Assembly (NCBI GenBank): GCA_958295665.1
Contig: OY282560.1
Span: 266,897,168-266,961,167 of the forward strand
Direction of reading: 5' to 3'
Origin: Tipula vernalis
Taxonomy: Eukaryota; Arthropoda; Insecta; Diptera; Tipulidae
Length of the DNA stretch: 64,000 nucleotides
Shown here: positions 10,821-22,547 of the stretch, piece after piece
Layout: each line of letters begins with the position of its first letter
Numbering within the stretch: position 1 is the first letter of the stretch
Notes under the pieces: generated by a model
Seen by the model: only the letters and a program-made list of their open reading frames with translations
The model's database searches: none
Told to the model about the DNA's origin: nothing
Position numbers and translations under genes: made by a program

Positions 10821-11470
10821 TCACCCTAATTATGGCTGTCGTGTCGATTAACAATCGACTCGAAATTTGCCTTGCCGTCTCGTTTTTAATTTGGCATTGC
10901 CTAAGGAGGTCGAAACGACTCAGACGTATTGCCACATTAATATAAAAGTCAACCGAGTTTTTTTGAATTTTTTTTAGAGTTATCGGCTCTACTTTAGGCT
11001 GGAACGGACGAATTTTCACTTCCTAATTCTTTAAAGCCAGCTCTTCGATGGTGAAATGAATATTAGAACCAAAACTCGGTATGGCTGCTTATTTTAATAT
11101 AATTTGTTTATTGCTAAATCCTGGCGAAACTCCACAATAAATAAGTGCTGACTCGAATTGAACGTCGTCTGATTGCAAGAATTGCACCATTTGTGAAGAT
11201 TTTAAGTAAAAACTGTTTTATTAAACCCTTTGAATCATTTTGAAATATACAATAATTTCTGCACGTAAAATCGCTGCATTTATATTGTTGTTTTCTGTTT
11301 TGTTTTTTTGTTTGTTTAAGATATTTCTTGAACTTTGTATATTGGCTTGGTGGTCAGGTGTGAAGTTGCTCGGGGGATTCAAGTTGGCACTTACGGTCAG
11401 CTCCGTAACATGCAACTTCCACAAGTGCTCGTGTTACCTCCAAGTAGTGACCGCTGTTAACTAGATTGCT
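10821..11470. other. Spacer, nothing recognised
   Basis: No family-like coding, repeat or RNA gene was identified between the LINE poly(A) and the likely 5' region of the next LINE. Confidence 0.45.
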
Positions 11471-11725
11471 GACTGATTCTTTGGCTTCTAGGCTAAAACA
11501 CGGCGCTAAAGGAGTCAACCTTCAACAAATTGCTGGGCTGGGTTAAGGTATTAATCGTACCGTGCAGATAATTGACCAGACTGGGGGCCCAGCTTTAAAA
11601 CTAGCTCAGTCGCTAACGGTGGATCCGGATACTTGGCGCCCTCCGGATTAAGTAACCTTTTATCTGTGTACTGCGGATCTCTGCACAGATGGACATTTCT
11701 TTCTCCACTACTCGTGGGACCAATC

Positions 11726-12940
11726 ATGCATCCAAAGAAAAACACACAACAACAAAAAGAATCCGGCTCTCTAAAATATCCGGAAAATGTGGACAACGAG
11801 ACTCGGGTCTTTAGGCCTGCCTCTAAGTCTACAAATAATCGACGGGACATAAGCTCAAGTGAGGCTGGTCCCTTCACTCGGGCCACAAAGTCTGAGTATA
11901 CAAATACAAAGCGGAACTAAAGCACGAATGAAGCTAGTTCCTCAAAACCAACCTTTAATACTAGGAGGAAGGCCTGGAGGGCCCTGGTTAACATCAATAA
12001 CATCTCGCCAGAAGACAGAACGGATAAAGACAAAGCCACGCTTGCGTGGGCAAAAACAGCCACCGAGAAAATGTCGGAAGGCCCTTCAGCTGGCTCACAG
12101 CTTAAAAGAAACAGATCTCAGGAGGAAAGTCCTAAGATCGCAAAGCGAACAAAACTCCAAGCTAGGCCTTTTAACGAGGTCCTCAAGGATCAGCTGTTTG
12201 TGGCAGTAATTGACAAATCCCAAGAGGATGGCAGTATCACGCCCGCCAATTGGAGGAATGTGGAAGGGGCCTTAGCCACCACCTACCTGAAAGTCCTGTC
12301 GGCAAATCCAGGACCTGCTCCGACTTGTCGGGATGCGGGCTGGCACAGGAATCAGGTGAAACTGACTGCCTGTGCAGATCAGAGGTCCCTGCTGCTTTAT
12401 AAGAAGGCAGTGGATGGAGTTGGCGAGGTATGGCTCGGAGCCAGCCTGGCTATGATTGATAGGGAGGGGATCCCCTGTATACCAAGAGCTAGGGTATACA
12501 TCCCTTCGGAGCCTAGTGATCCGAAGGTGATACTCCAGTTGTTGCAGGTTAGCAACCAAGATTTGCCAACGCACAATTGGAAAGTTGCCAAGCTCGAGGA
12601 GACAAAGGCTTACTATAGGTTAGCTGTTATTATCTTAAACAGGGAGTCACTAACTGCACTGGAAAAAAACAACGGTTTAATCAACTATGGTTTCAGTGCA
12701 GTCACACTGAAAGTGTACAAGAAGGACGCGGACAAGCCGGAGGCTCCGAAGTCATCTTCAAAAACTACCGCGGTGCTTGATAGCTCATCTATGTGCGCGG
12801 AGGTAGCCAGCCAAGCGGAAACTCTCTCCACGGATACGGAGATGTCAACGTCCATGGAATCTTTAAAAAGGCTCTCAGAGGACTTCTCATCAGGGGGTGA
12901 CTCGGATGTTACTGTGGTGGAGAAGAGGCTGCAGAGATGA
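11726..12940 (+). pseudogene. LOA-like LINE ORF1 (DUF4780-like), one in-frame stop
   Basis: The frame starts at ATG 11726, reads MHPKKNTQQQKESG, meets a single TAA at 11918-11920, and continues in the same frame to the TGA ending at 12940, about 404 codons in all. After the stop, STNEASSSKPTFNTRRKAWR and RALVNINNISPEDR precede the ATG at 12071. The conserved core has VAVIDKSQEDGSITPANW, NPGPAPTCRDAGWHRNQVK, CADQRSLLLYKKAV, IPCIPRARVYIPSEPSD and LPTHNWKVAKLEE. This resembles DUF4780, found in ORF1 of insect I/LOA-type LINEs, and I infer a nucleic-acid-binding role. The C-terminal 80 residues are serine/threonine-rich. It overlaps ORF2 by four bases. Confidence 0.8.
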
Positions 12941-15900
12941 CAGTGACATTTCTTCAAGTCAACCTCCACCACTCTAAGGCAGCATCAGCTGCTCTAATTT
13001 TAAAAATTGGGAAAGAAGCGACAGATGTCATCTTGATCCAGGAGCCTTGGGTCACTGAAGACCGGGTACTTGGGCTCAAGACTCCCTATTATAGATTAGT
13101 GCACGCGAGAAAAGAAGGTAGGGTTCGGTCGTGTATTCTCGTTAAAAATAATATTAGATGTTTTATGCTATCAAATTTCAGCAATGGAGATGTAGCAGCG
13201 GTCAGCATTATTGTCGATAAACGGAACCTCCGGCTAATATCAGCTCTTAACTAGCTTACAATGAAGTGAATATTACACCAGTCATTCTAGGTAAGCTATT
13301 TCTGGAGGCTCAAAAGTGTAACGTTGGAGTCATCCTGGGGAGTGATGCAAATTGTCATCACTCGATCTGATACATTTTAAGTACTAACCTTCATATATGA
13401 AACATAAGCAATACTTTTATAATTAGAAACAGACAGGAGGTATTGGATATTACACTTGTCTCAAGCTTTTTGACGATTAGTCTTCTTAACTGGAGAGTGT
13501 CGGAGGACCACTCCTTTTCTGATCATTGTTATCTTCCATTTGAAATGGACTTGACTTCTCCAAAAATTCCAATCTACAGAAACAGGAGGAAAACCAATTG
13601 GGATACCTTTAGAACAATTCTGGGTAATTCACTATCAGTTCCTTTGCCAAAGCCTCCCAAAACCGCACAAGAGCTTAGTGGACGAGCTGAAATGAAGCGA
13701 TACTGGGCCTCTCGTTCTGGAACAGCATGGAAAGAGCCACTGTAGACTGGGACTTCTTTAAGGAAGTTCTCAAAATTTACAAATTTCAATTAAGAAGTAC
13801 CAAGAACAGATCTTGGGAGTCTTCGGAGATTTTGCTATGCAAAGTACTATTAACTGGTCCTTCCATCCCAAGCTATCTTCAACGGATGAGTAATAGTGCG
13901 GAGACGCCGGAACTTCTGCGACAAACTCATTTTCCTGGTTGTTCCGAATCTGTGCCTACCTCATCGGTAGGTAATAGGGCTAGTAGCCTTGTAGGTAAAA
14001 TTATTAGCAGAAAAAAGATCATGTGGGGATAAATAGTTTTAATCCATATAAGTCGCCTGGACTCGATGGTATTATCCCTGCCGATATTCAACAAACTACG
14101 GATCTAACCATTTCCTGCTTAGAGGTAATTTCCAAAGGCAGCCTAGAACTATATCACATTCCTAGGAAATGAACGGAAGTGAAGGTTGTCTTTATACCTA
14201 AGGCGAGAAAACTCTCACAGTACAATCCCAACACCGATTAGCTTGTCTTCCTTCCTTTTTAAAACACTGGAAAGACAAATAGAATCTCATATTAGAGGCA
14301 CGATTGTACCGGAAAAGCTGTCTAAATCTCAACATGCCTATTGGAAGGGGAGATCTGTAGAGACTGCTCTTCATTCTTTTATATATTTCATTGAGAAATC
14401 TTTCGAGTATAGAGACTTCGCAATGGTAACCTTTTTGGATATTGAGAGGGCATTTAACAACGTGATTCTAGAGGCTAAAACTCGGGCACTTTCAAATCTG
14501 GGAGTGGATGAAACACTCAAGGACTGGATAGATCAAATGCTAAGAGGCAAGATCATAAATGCCAGTTTGGGGGTTATCCCCCGCCAGAAGATTTACAAGC
14601 AGAGGTACGCCGCAGGATGGTGTACTGGCCCCCAAACTTTAGAACTTCATCATAAATGACCTGTTGCTAATACTGGAGGGCAGTGGCTTAAGGGTGGTTG
14701 TCTATGCGGATGATGTTCCTATTGGGGTCCGTGGCAAATATCCCGATGCCCCCCGTGAGCTTAGCTTATGTAAAATACCATGGGCATTCTTTCATTATAG
14801 ACCAATGGCTGTGGGTTGAATGTGAACCCACACAAAACCGAATTGGTTCTCTTCTCTAGGAAATATAAACTTCCTCATATCGATCCTCCCACTTTAAATG
14901 GGTTCAGCTTGACGTTTACAGATGAAGCGAAGTCTCTGGGTCTCTTTTTAGATAGAAAATTAAATTGGAAACCTAATATTCTGGAAGGGCTAAAGAAAGC
15001 TGCGGTAGCGCTTCTAGCGGCTCACTCATGCGTGCTCCGCCACAAAGTATCACTCACATACATTGGCGTCTGAGTTAACCCAACCAATAATGCAACGTCT
15101 TCACGTCGCTCAACGTTGACATTAACATTTGGGAATACACGCATTCAACTAATGAACTACTGTCTATGCCACATGAAGAGACAAGAAAACAAAATAAAAT
15201 ATTTCTTTTAACTTCAGTCTGCTCTCGATCTTTAATGCGGTGACATGTCGCCCACATCGTGCGGTAGTGGAAAATAAATATAATAAAATGGTGATTAATA
15301 AATTACAACACTTGTGAAAATAAATAAATAAATTTTTTATATAGAATAAATATTAACGAACTATTTATATATACTTACATTAAATTAAACAAATAATTTA
15401 CAATAAATAAAACTAAATTAATGTAACAAACTATTTATATAATTAACGAATGAGATTGTACACGCTATACTCTTGCAAAAATTCCATGGGGAAAGGATAG
15501 GGGCTGAAGCACCGCATCGTACATTGGCTTTACACCGCAGTAGTCAGACCCACACTTTTTATGGGGTAACAGTCTGATAGCCTGCTCTGGACAAAACTGT
15601 CAACCAAAGGCTCTTAACAAAAGTTCAGAGAACAATTTCTCTTTGGATCAGTGTTGCACTGAGGTGCACATTCACTCAGGCACTGGAAACTGCTGTTTTT
15701 GACTCCTCTAGATATTTTGGGGAAACAGTTAGCAGCCTTTTACTGCCATATGACTGAAATCCTCTTCAATGTGAGCCTGCAACAATACGGGGCACTCATC
15801 TATGTTGTGTAATAAATAAATTCCCAAGACCACAGACTATACTGTCCCGTCACTATTGGCACAAAGTTCCAGACTAGGATCCCATCCAGAGAGGACTGGA

Positions 15901-16584
15901 TGATGGATGCAGTTTTGAAACCAGGAGTTAAAAAACTTCTTCATCACTGATGGGTCGAAACGGGATGGAAAAGTCGAGGCTAGGGTATTCTGCGAGGAAC
16001 TTATGTTAAACCTCTCCTTCTGTCTCTCCGACTACTGTAGCATTTCTCAAGCTGAAGTAACTGCGATAAAGGAAGTCGTGGACTGGTTGAGGTATAATAT
16101 AATTTCGACTTGTGATATTCGCATTTATACGGACTGTCAGGCGGCCATTAAACCGCTTCAATCACACCTCCTCATGTCGAAAGTAGTCCTGAACTGTCTC
16201 TCATCTCTTAACGAGATGACAGATCAATTCAACATCCATATCATAGGAATGCCAGGCCATTTCATTGGTACAGGGAATACTAAAGCCGATGAACTGGCTC
16301 GAAGTGGTACAACAGACCACATTTCAAAAAGCAGAAGGGATATTCAAATGGCTCTTGCGCCTTGCAAAATGCTGCTTCAGAAAGAAGCTAGTAAGTTGAC
16401 GAATGACACATGGTCAAGTAGCACCTCATGCATAATAACTCGGCAGGTCTGGCCAAAAGTGGAATTGGCGAGATCCCTTCAGCGGAGTCGGATCAGTGTG
16501 GTTGTTGGAGTGATTACGTGGCACTTTTGCCCACTCCGTCGTATCCATCCTGCCTATCTTTGGTTACCAAATTATAGTTATTGA
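12937..16584 (+). pseudogene. LOA-like LINE ORF2: endonuclease, RT, RNase H
   Basis: ORF2 starts at ATG 12937, overlapping the ORF1 stop as ATGA. The endonuclease begins VTFLQVNLHHSKAASAALIL and has VILIQEPWV (12937-13254, then a stop). RT pieces follow: RPISLSS-like LSSFLFKTLERQIESHI, QHAYWKGRSVETALHSF, FLDIERAFNNV (14186-14659), VVYADDV at about 14697-14717, and VNPHKTELVLFSRKYKLP then KSLGLFLDRKLNWKPNI (14816-15073). Beyond the foreign insert come GLKHRIVHWLYTAVVRP (about 15500) and RNase H at 16003-16584 with SQAEVTAIKEVVDW, IYTDCQAAIKPL and NTKADELARSG. Many stops and frameshifts exist, so the copy is dead. Domain order with a terminal RNase H supports the I superclade. Confidence 0.82.
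15075..15475. other. Foreign AT-rich insert in the LINE RT region
   Basis: The LINE coding stops matching after about 15070 and resumes near 15490. The insert is much more AT-rich than the LINE. It holds an AATAAA-type signal near 15190 and begins TGAGTTAACCC, so a solo LTR or small MITE is possible. I could not find a second copy, inverted ends or a clear target duplication. Confidence 0.5.
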
Positions 16585-16639
16585 AAGTTAGTGTTCCTAA
16601 ACCCTTGGTCCATGTTTCTGAGAGAATGATGATTATATA

Positions 16640-17800
16640 TATATGTATATTGTTGACTGAGATGGATCTTTCTGAAAGATCTTGTTGCTTTTTAAACTCT
16701 AATGTTTATTTGTAATATTTTAAAATGATTCATAATTTAGTCTACAGTTTTTGACAATCAAGCCCCAATCTTAGTTCTCATGAGGTCGATATCTGCCATA
16801 TTGCCTGATTTTATTATTTTGTTACTTAATTTTGAATCCAAATCTTTACGAAGATCACCTCTTTGTGTTATTTGGTTTTTTAGTTCTTTAACTAATTCGT
16901 ATAATACTGATATGGATTTATCCAATTGCTTAGTGGCTTCTTCATTCCTTCTGTCTATGTCCCTTTTACCATCATCAAGATTCGAGAAGTCCCTCATGGT
17001 GGTTATATTTTGACTCAAACCAAATAAGTTTTAATTTTGATTCTCTGTGAGATGTTTTGTAGATCACCATGTATTGGGATATCTTTTTCTGTCTCAATAT
17101 TTCTTGGCACTTATATTTGTTGGTCTTGTGCCCAGCACCACAAATCTTACATCTGGGCTTTTCTATGTCGCATATGTGATCACTTCCCTTTATATTTGCA
17201 CAATGATTGCACCTCACAGATTCACTTGCTTTATACCTCTTGGCTGCGTGACCGTAATTTAAACATTTGTAACACATCATAGGATTAGCTATATAGTAAT
17301 CCACAGTGCTTGAATTGAAAGTAATTTTAATCATTTCCAAATCGCTTGAAACGACCTGAATCCGTTTTTGTATATTTGCTAACCACACTTTTATCTGACT
17401 TGGTAATTATAACCTCAGGAATGATTTTGGATGTCGAAGTGATAGTCTCATCAACCATATTTGAGTTGGAAATTGTCTGTATATTGCCAAAAAATACGTT
17501 TTTTTCTTTCTGAATTTGTATTTACCTTCTGATTGTTTGTAACGGTTATATTTTTCGACTCCTTTCCTTTTTTATCTTCTAACCGCGTGGAATATTGGTT
17601 CGCCATTTTTTTTTTCATTATTTGACAACCTTAAAAATTTGGCGTTATCATCATGATCGCTTGAATTTGATTCCGTATCGGGAATGATCATTTCGTTATT
17701 GGAAAAACTGGGTCGGGAATGTTCACTTTGTTGTCAGAAAACACGGGACAACGGGGCTCCCCATTACCCCCTCTAGAATTATTATTGTATCCCTTAGTAA
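16640..17800 (-). pseudogene. Jockey LINE ORF1 with zinc knuckles and start of ORF2
   Basis: Minus-strand coding for a Jockey-type gag-like ORF1. The 16975-17388 frame has ANPMMCYKCLNYGHAAKRYK, CNHCANIKGSDHIC and CKICGAGHKTNKYKC, three zinc-knuckle units of the Jockey ORF1 kind. One cysteine of the first knuckle has become tyrosine. A second frame (16758-17018) carries the C-terminal helix (EEATKQLDKSISVLYELVKE). About 24 bases after the ORF1 stop, an ATG at 16733 opens MNHFKILQINIR, a typical start of a Jockey ORF2 endonuclease, and coding is lost by about 16640. The 5' side (17400-17800) has frameshifted pieces such as MIIPDTESNSSDHDDNAKF. It may belong to the same family as the Jockey copy at 7.5-9.9 kb, but the two do not overlap. 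Confidence 0.75.
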
Positions 17801-17929
17801 TAAGATTCTAACGATATTCGTCATGTCAAAACTTTGAAAAATTTAATAACGCACTTTCCATTTAATTATAAAAAAAATGAAAATTACCAAAAGGCTCTAA
17901 ATAATTGGCTCAAACCAACTTTTATTAAT

Positions 17930-19561
17930 AAGCGTGTTCCATTGGCGTTAGCAAACTACTCACAAGTACTTGTATCTACTCGCAACTACTCATGCTCAAA
18001 TGATGGTGTAGTTGTTAGAAGTAGTTACGCATATAATTAACGAAAGAGTGATTTTAGTTTTAAAAAATTCTAAAAGATGGCTCTATACCAATTTTGGTTG
18101 TGTGAAACGTCATTTTTTAACCCTAATCCAACCAAGCTGTGCCTTTTTGGGTCGTTTGATAAATGCATCGATTTTCAAAATAATGTTAATTTAGTTATAA
18201 ACTTGTATGTATTTTATTTTGAAACATTTCCATACAATGTACTTGACATCTACTCATTATCAGCAAAAATTTTCTTAAATTATTTGATTATAATTTGAAT
18301 TTACTAACATAACGAAAATATGTTGGTTCGATTAGGGTTAAAAACAAAAAATTTTTGTTTATGTTTGTGATACGACGCACAATTGTTAAATCGTAAAAAT
18401 ATTTTAATTATTTTGGTGTTTAATGTTTTGTTACTTATTATTATTAATAGATCAACGTATTTTTTATTAAAATCTAGCAGTTTTATTTAAATTGAGGTTA
18501 TGTTTTACTACTGTCACAAAAATTTGCGTTCCATTGAACATCTACTCACAAGTATTTGGCACTGGCAGTAGCAAATTGTTTCCAATGGAACGCAGTGAAT
18601 CACTGTGTTCCATTGGAAACAATTTGCTACTGCTAAGTACTTGTGAGTATATGTTCAATGGAACGCAAATTTTTGTGACAGTAGTAAAACGTAACCTCAA
18701 TTTAAATGAAACTGCTAGATTATAATAAAAAATACGTTGTTCTATTAATAATAATTAATAATAATAAGTAATAAAACATTAAACAACAAAATAATTAAAA
18801 TAATTTTAAGATTTATCAATTGATAGTCGTATCACAAACATAAACAAAAATGTTTTGTTATTAACCCTAATCGAATCAACATATTTTTGTTATATCAATA
18901 AATTCAAATTATTGTCGATTGGAGCATCACAGATTCCACCTAGTGGAAAATTTTTAAACTGAGGTAGCTGCTAATTTGACGTTCAAATTGTTGTAAACAA
19001 TTCCAATTTTGAACTGTAAACTCAATTTTTACCTACCAGATTGATAATAATTGTAAATAATTCCAATTTTGGATTATAAAAACAATTTTTAATTACCGAA
19101 TTGCAAAAATTTCTGTCGTCGCATTTATGAGAAATGTCATTTTGATGGTTGCCTCATTTAAACTTTTTTCCTCGAGAGGCGCTTTCTCTACTTTTCCAAT
19201 CGTCAATAATTTACGAAAATTTTTGCAGAGAATGAGTAGATGTCATGTACGATGTATGGAAATGTTTCAAAATAAAATACATACGAGTTTAAAACTAGAT
19301 TAACATTATTTTGAAAATCGATGCATTTATCAAACGAGCCAAAAAGGCACACCTTGGTTGGTTTAGGGTTAAAAATTAACGTTTCACCTAACCCAATTGG
19401 TATAGAGCCATCTATTAGAATTTTTTAAACTAAAACCTCTTTCGTTAATTATATGCGTAACTTCTTGTAACAAGTACACCATCACTTGAGCATGAGTAGT
19501 TGCGAGTAGATACAAGTACTTGTGGTTGTGAGTAGTTTGCTAACGCCATTGGAACACGCTT
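17930..19561. mobile_element. 1.6 kb palindromic foldback element
   Basis: The element begins AAGCGTGTTCCATTGGCGTT at 17930 and ends with the inverse at 19561. The outer arms (17930-18060 and 19440-19561) pair almost base for base, and pairing continues to a centre at about 18597 (GGAACGCAGTGAATCACTGT). The right arm carries an extra segment of about 290 bp (18920-19205) not present in the left. AAT borders both ends (17927-17929 and 19562-19564), giving a 3-bp target duplication. Motifs such as TTCCATTGGA and CAAGTACTTGTG recur near the ends and near the centre. No transposase is encoded. It ends about 350 bp upstream of the zinc-finger start codon. Confidence 0.85.
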
Positions 19562-19564
19562 AAT

Positions 19565-19913
19565 GAAATTGTAAATAATTTGTTTATTCAAAAATTTTTA
19601 AAAGTATTCAGCGAATCTGTTTTGTTTGTCTATTACATCATAGATGTCACCCAAATGTAGTGAAATGCTAAAGTAAACAATATTTGACGAGACGATAAAC
19701 GTCAAAAATTAAATACATACAATCGAGAGTCGACAAAAAATATGTTCTATTATTTTATAGATAAAATTGTTGATTATTTGTATGTTAATATTAGATTAAA
19801 TTAATTTTTACTACAGAAAAATTATGTATTGTGATAATAAGAAATATATTAAATTATATAAAATGATCGTACGCTGCGATTAACAAAGTTACGTGAATTC
19901 CAAAAATTGTATA
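19565..19913 (+). promoter_or_regulatory. Upstream region of the zinc-finger gene
   Basis: This is the unique interval between the palindromic element and the zinc-finger start codon. It must contain the proximal promoter and 5' leader if transcription starts close to the ORF. I see no clear TATA box with a matching initiator, so the limits are inferred from position only. Confidence 0.3.
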
Positions 19914-21769
19914 ATGTCGAATATTGAAATTCAGACCCATTTCGACTTACTTTGTCGTCTGTGTACTTACCAGTGTAGTCAAATTGATGTTTTATCAGTA
20001 TTTTCCCATGAAGGGAAGATGCGAGAAGTACGATACAAGATCGAAGAGTGCCTTTCGTTATCGGTTTGCCTTTTTGACCCTAGTGATGTAATTATATCTA
20101 GTTTTACCGTTTTATTTTGTTGCTTTGCAGGTACAAGAAATCGACAAGCTACCTAAAGCGATATGCCAAAGTTGTTTGTATAAATTAGACCTACTCTCCG
20201 ATTTTCGAAAGAAATGTTTCGAATCGGAACACTATTTACTGGGTAATAGAAAGTTAATATTGAATTCTCGAGAGCCTAATATGATTCTGTATTTTGTAGA
20301 TCTGCTGAAACGGACTACCGAATCTCCGATATTTTTTGTTCATAATAATTTGCAGCATTACGACAACACCTCCTTCTCCAACATCAGCTTGAACGATTCA
20401 ATCCACATCGACAATGTAACAGATTCAGTTCTGGATGACCATCATAATCCGCAATTACTTGATAACATTACAATAGATGATAATGTGTATTCTCTGAAGG
20501 AGACTGATTTTAATTCATTTGCCACGTCCGATTCGAATCAGTTGAATTTCAATGAAGATGACATCAAAAATATCGAAGAAAATGCGAAACAGTTGCAATT
20601 GGCTTTGCAAAAGGAGTATAGTGATATGGATATTAATGAAGCGGAATACTCGGGTTTTCAATCGCAGAACGAAGATTTTGAATTCGATGCTGATAAATTA
20701 GTGAACGATGATGATGCGGTCGATTCTGGACAAGAAATTCTCGATTTTGATATTGATGGGCATTTTGAAGAGAAACTCACTGAGGTGGCCAACGAAATTT
20801 TTATGCCAACTAAAAGTATTACCAAAAAACCTAGTAATAAGATGTGCAAAATATGCAATAAAAGTTTCAAAACAAACTTCAAACTCAGCGAGCATCTGCG
20901 AACACACACCAATGAAAAACCATTTAAATGTTCGTACGAAAATTGTAGCAAGGAATTTAAATCAAAAATAGGATTAGTTGAACATGAGGCTAAGCACACG
21001 GGAAAATTCGAATATTCCTGTGGCACATGCGGCAAAGGTTTTAATTGTAAAAGTTATCTAGAATTGCATCAAAGGGTCCATTCAAAATCTAAAGAATTCA
21101 AGTGTAATACATGCGGAACATTTTTAAAATCAAAAGCCGCCTTGGTGGATCATGAAAATCGACATTTAGGTGTTCGACCTTATTCTTGTACCAAGTGTGA
21201 TAAAAAATTTACAACCAAGTGTAAGTTTTCAGTTTAATAAAAATAATCGCAATAAACTAATGACCGTCAATTTGTTTACAGCTTCCCTAGAAAAACACGA
21301 GTCTACCCATAACGGCTACGTCGAAAGAATTTATCCGTGTCCAATTTGTAATAAAAAATTTGTCTCCAAATATTATCTCAACACCCATATACGTATTCAC
21401 ACAAATGATCGTAAATTTATTTGTGAGGTTTGCGGCAAACACTTTCTTACCGGAGTCGATTTAAAACTCCATACGCCCATACATACGGGAGTAAAAGAAT
21501 TTGTTTGTGAGGTGTGCGGCAAAGCTTTTAGTCGCCGGGACACATTAGTTTTACACAGTCGGGTACATACGGATGAAAAACCGTACGAATGTGAATATTG
21601 TAAACAAAAATTTTCACAATATACACCAAAAGTGATTCATGTAAGAACGCATACGGGTGACCGTCCTTACATTTGTAAGTCGTGTCCGAAAAGTTTTATC
21701 TCGAAGTCTTCCTTGGCAGGGCATGTTAAACGGCAGCACAATGTAGATGACGAAACTGAGAAAATTTGA
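19914..21769 (+). CDS. ZAD-C2H2 zinc-finger protein, three exons
   Basis: A probable DNA-binding nuclear regulator. Exon 1 is 19914-20063, exon 2 20131-21220 and exon 3 21282-21769, joined across introns of 67 and 61 bp with GT-AG ends. The product is about 575 aa. I start at the ATG at 19914 because the frame upstream opens only with GTG. The N-terminal ZAD domain (about residues 12-85) has the CRLC and CQSC cysteine pairs, FSHEGKMREVRYKIEECL and KLPKAICQSCLYKLD; ZADs dimerise. A long acidic, asparagine-rich linker follows (about 110-280). Ten C2H2 fingers then run in series: CKICNKSF, CSYENCSKEF, CGTCGKGF, CNTCGTFL, CTKCDKKF, CPICNKKF, CEVCGKHF, CEVCGKAF, CEYCKQKF and CKSCPKSF. Intron 2 lies within finger 5, and splicing restores it (KFTTKSSLEKHESTH). 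Finger 4 lacks the usual F spacing (CGTFLKSKAAL). I cannot assign a named orthologue. Confidence 0.92.
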
Positions 21770-21883
21770 TTTTTTTTTTTTTTAATTAAGACATTTTGGT
21801 TTGTAGTTTAAAAAATTTTAGGATTTAATTGGTAGCTTCAGCATTTATAAATTATTATTTGTTTTTAATAACATTTAAAACCA

Positions 21884-21889
21884 AATAAA
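21884..21889 (+). terminator. Poly(A) signal AATAAA after the zinc-finger gene
   Basis: A canonical AATAAA lies 115 bases past the stop codon in AT-rich sequence, the natural 3' end for this transcript. Confidence 0.55.
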
Positions 21890-22067
21890 TATGAATTTTC
21901 TTCTACTAAAGAATTTCAGGTTGTTCATCAGTTACTTAACTAGTAATCTACCTACACATCCACATATTCCATATTGATCCCATTGCCTTATCATTTACAG
22001 AGGAAGGCAGAAAGTTACAAAGTTTCTCTTGTTGCAAAATTGCTTTTTACAATTCGGTCGAAAAAAG

Positions 22068-22262
22068 ACACCGCACCGATGACTTGTATAAAGCAATTTA
22101 AATTTTCGATGATTTTTTCGGGTGAATTTCAAAAATACGGGCCCAGGGCCCATATCCTTGAAACTCACCCGGGAAAGTCACCTTTCATTTTCTAGTGATA
22201 TACGTCATTTCAGTCGAAAATTTAAATTGCTTTATATTAAAGTCACCGGCGTTTTTTTCGGT
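22068..22262. repeat. Small palindrome with a third, direct unit
   Basis: AAAGCAATTTAAATTTTCGA (near 22090) returns inverted as TCGAAAATTTAAATTGCTTT (near 22213). Between them GGGTGAATTT and its inverse (AAACTCACCC) flank GGGCCCAGGGCCC. The unit TTTTTTCGG-x-AAATTCCAAGAATACGGGC directly after the right arm repeats the left-arm sequence in direct orientation. It looks like a small foldback relic. Confidence 0.6.
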
Positions 22263-22547
22263 AAATTCCAAGAATACGGGCATTGGGGTGACAATGAAAT
22301 GTTGAACATCACTTCCGATTCGTTTTCGATAGTGTTTTGTCTCTTGTAACAAGAACAAAATTGTACTCTATTTCGTTTTTGCAATTATGCTTTAACTAAC
22401 GCTATCTCATCTTGCTCGAATAAAACAACGTTCTATTTCTACTTTCATTCCTCACCGTTTTATCACTCAAATTTTTGTTTGCGTATTTTATCGATGTGAA
22501 GAAAAGGGAAAGTAAACGAAAGGCTGAGATCGCTTTCTTAGGATAGG

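Larger units (their letters stand above)
11471..16640 (+). mobile_element. LOA/I-superclade LINE, nearly complete but damaged
   Basis: A + strand non-LTR retrotransposon with, in order, a GC-richer 5' leader (about 11471-11725), ORF1 (11726-12940), and ORF2 with endonuclease, reverse transcriptase and RNase H (12937-16584). The RNase H domain and the DUF4780-like ORF1 point to the I superclade, LOA/Bilbo-like, rather than Jockey. Base composition is clearly less AT-rich than its surroundings. A foreign segment of about 400 bp splits the RT thumb near 15075-15475. The 3' end is taken as about 16640, where minus-strand Jockey coding begins. Exact ends and target duplication were not determined. 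Confidence 0.8.

Noticed and set aside
12272..12972. Long minus-strand ORFs opposite LINE ORF1
   Set aside because: They mirror a well-supported plus-strand ORF in a GC-richer stretch and show no family features.
19893..19913. Upstream start for the zinc-finger protein
   Set aside because: The frame there opens with GTG; the ATG at 19914 directly precedes the ZAD domain and is the sensible start.
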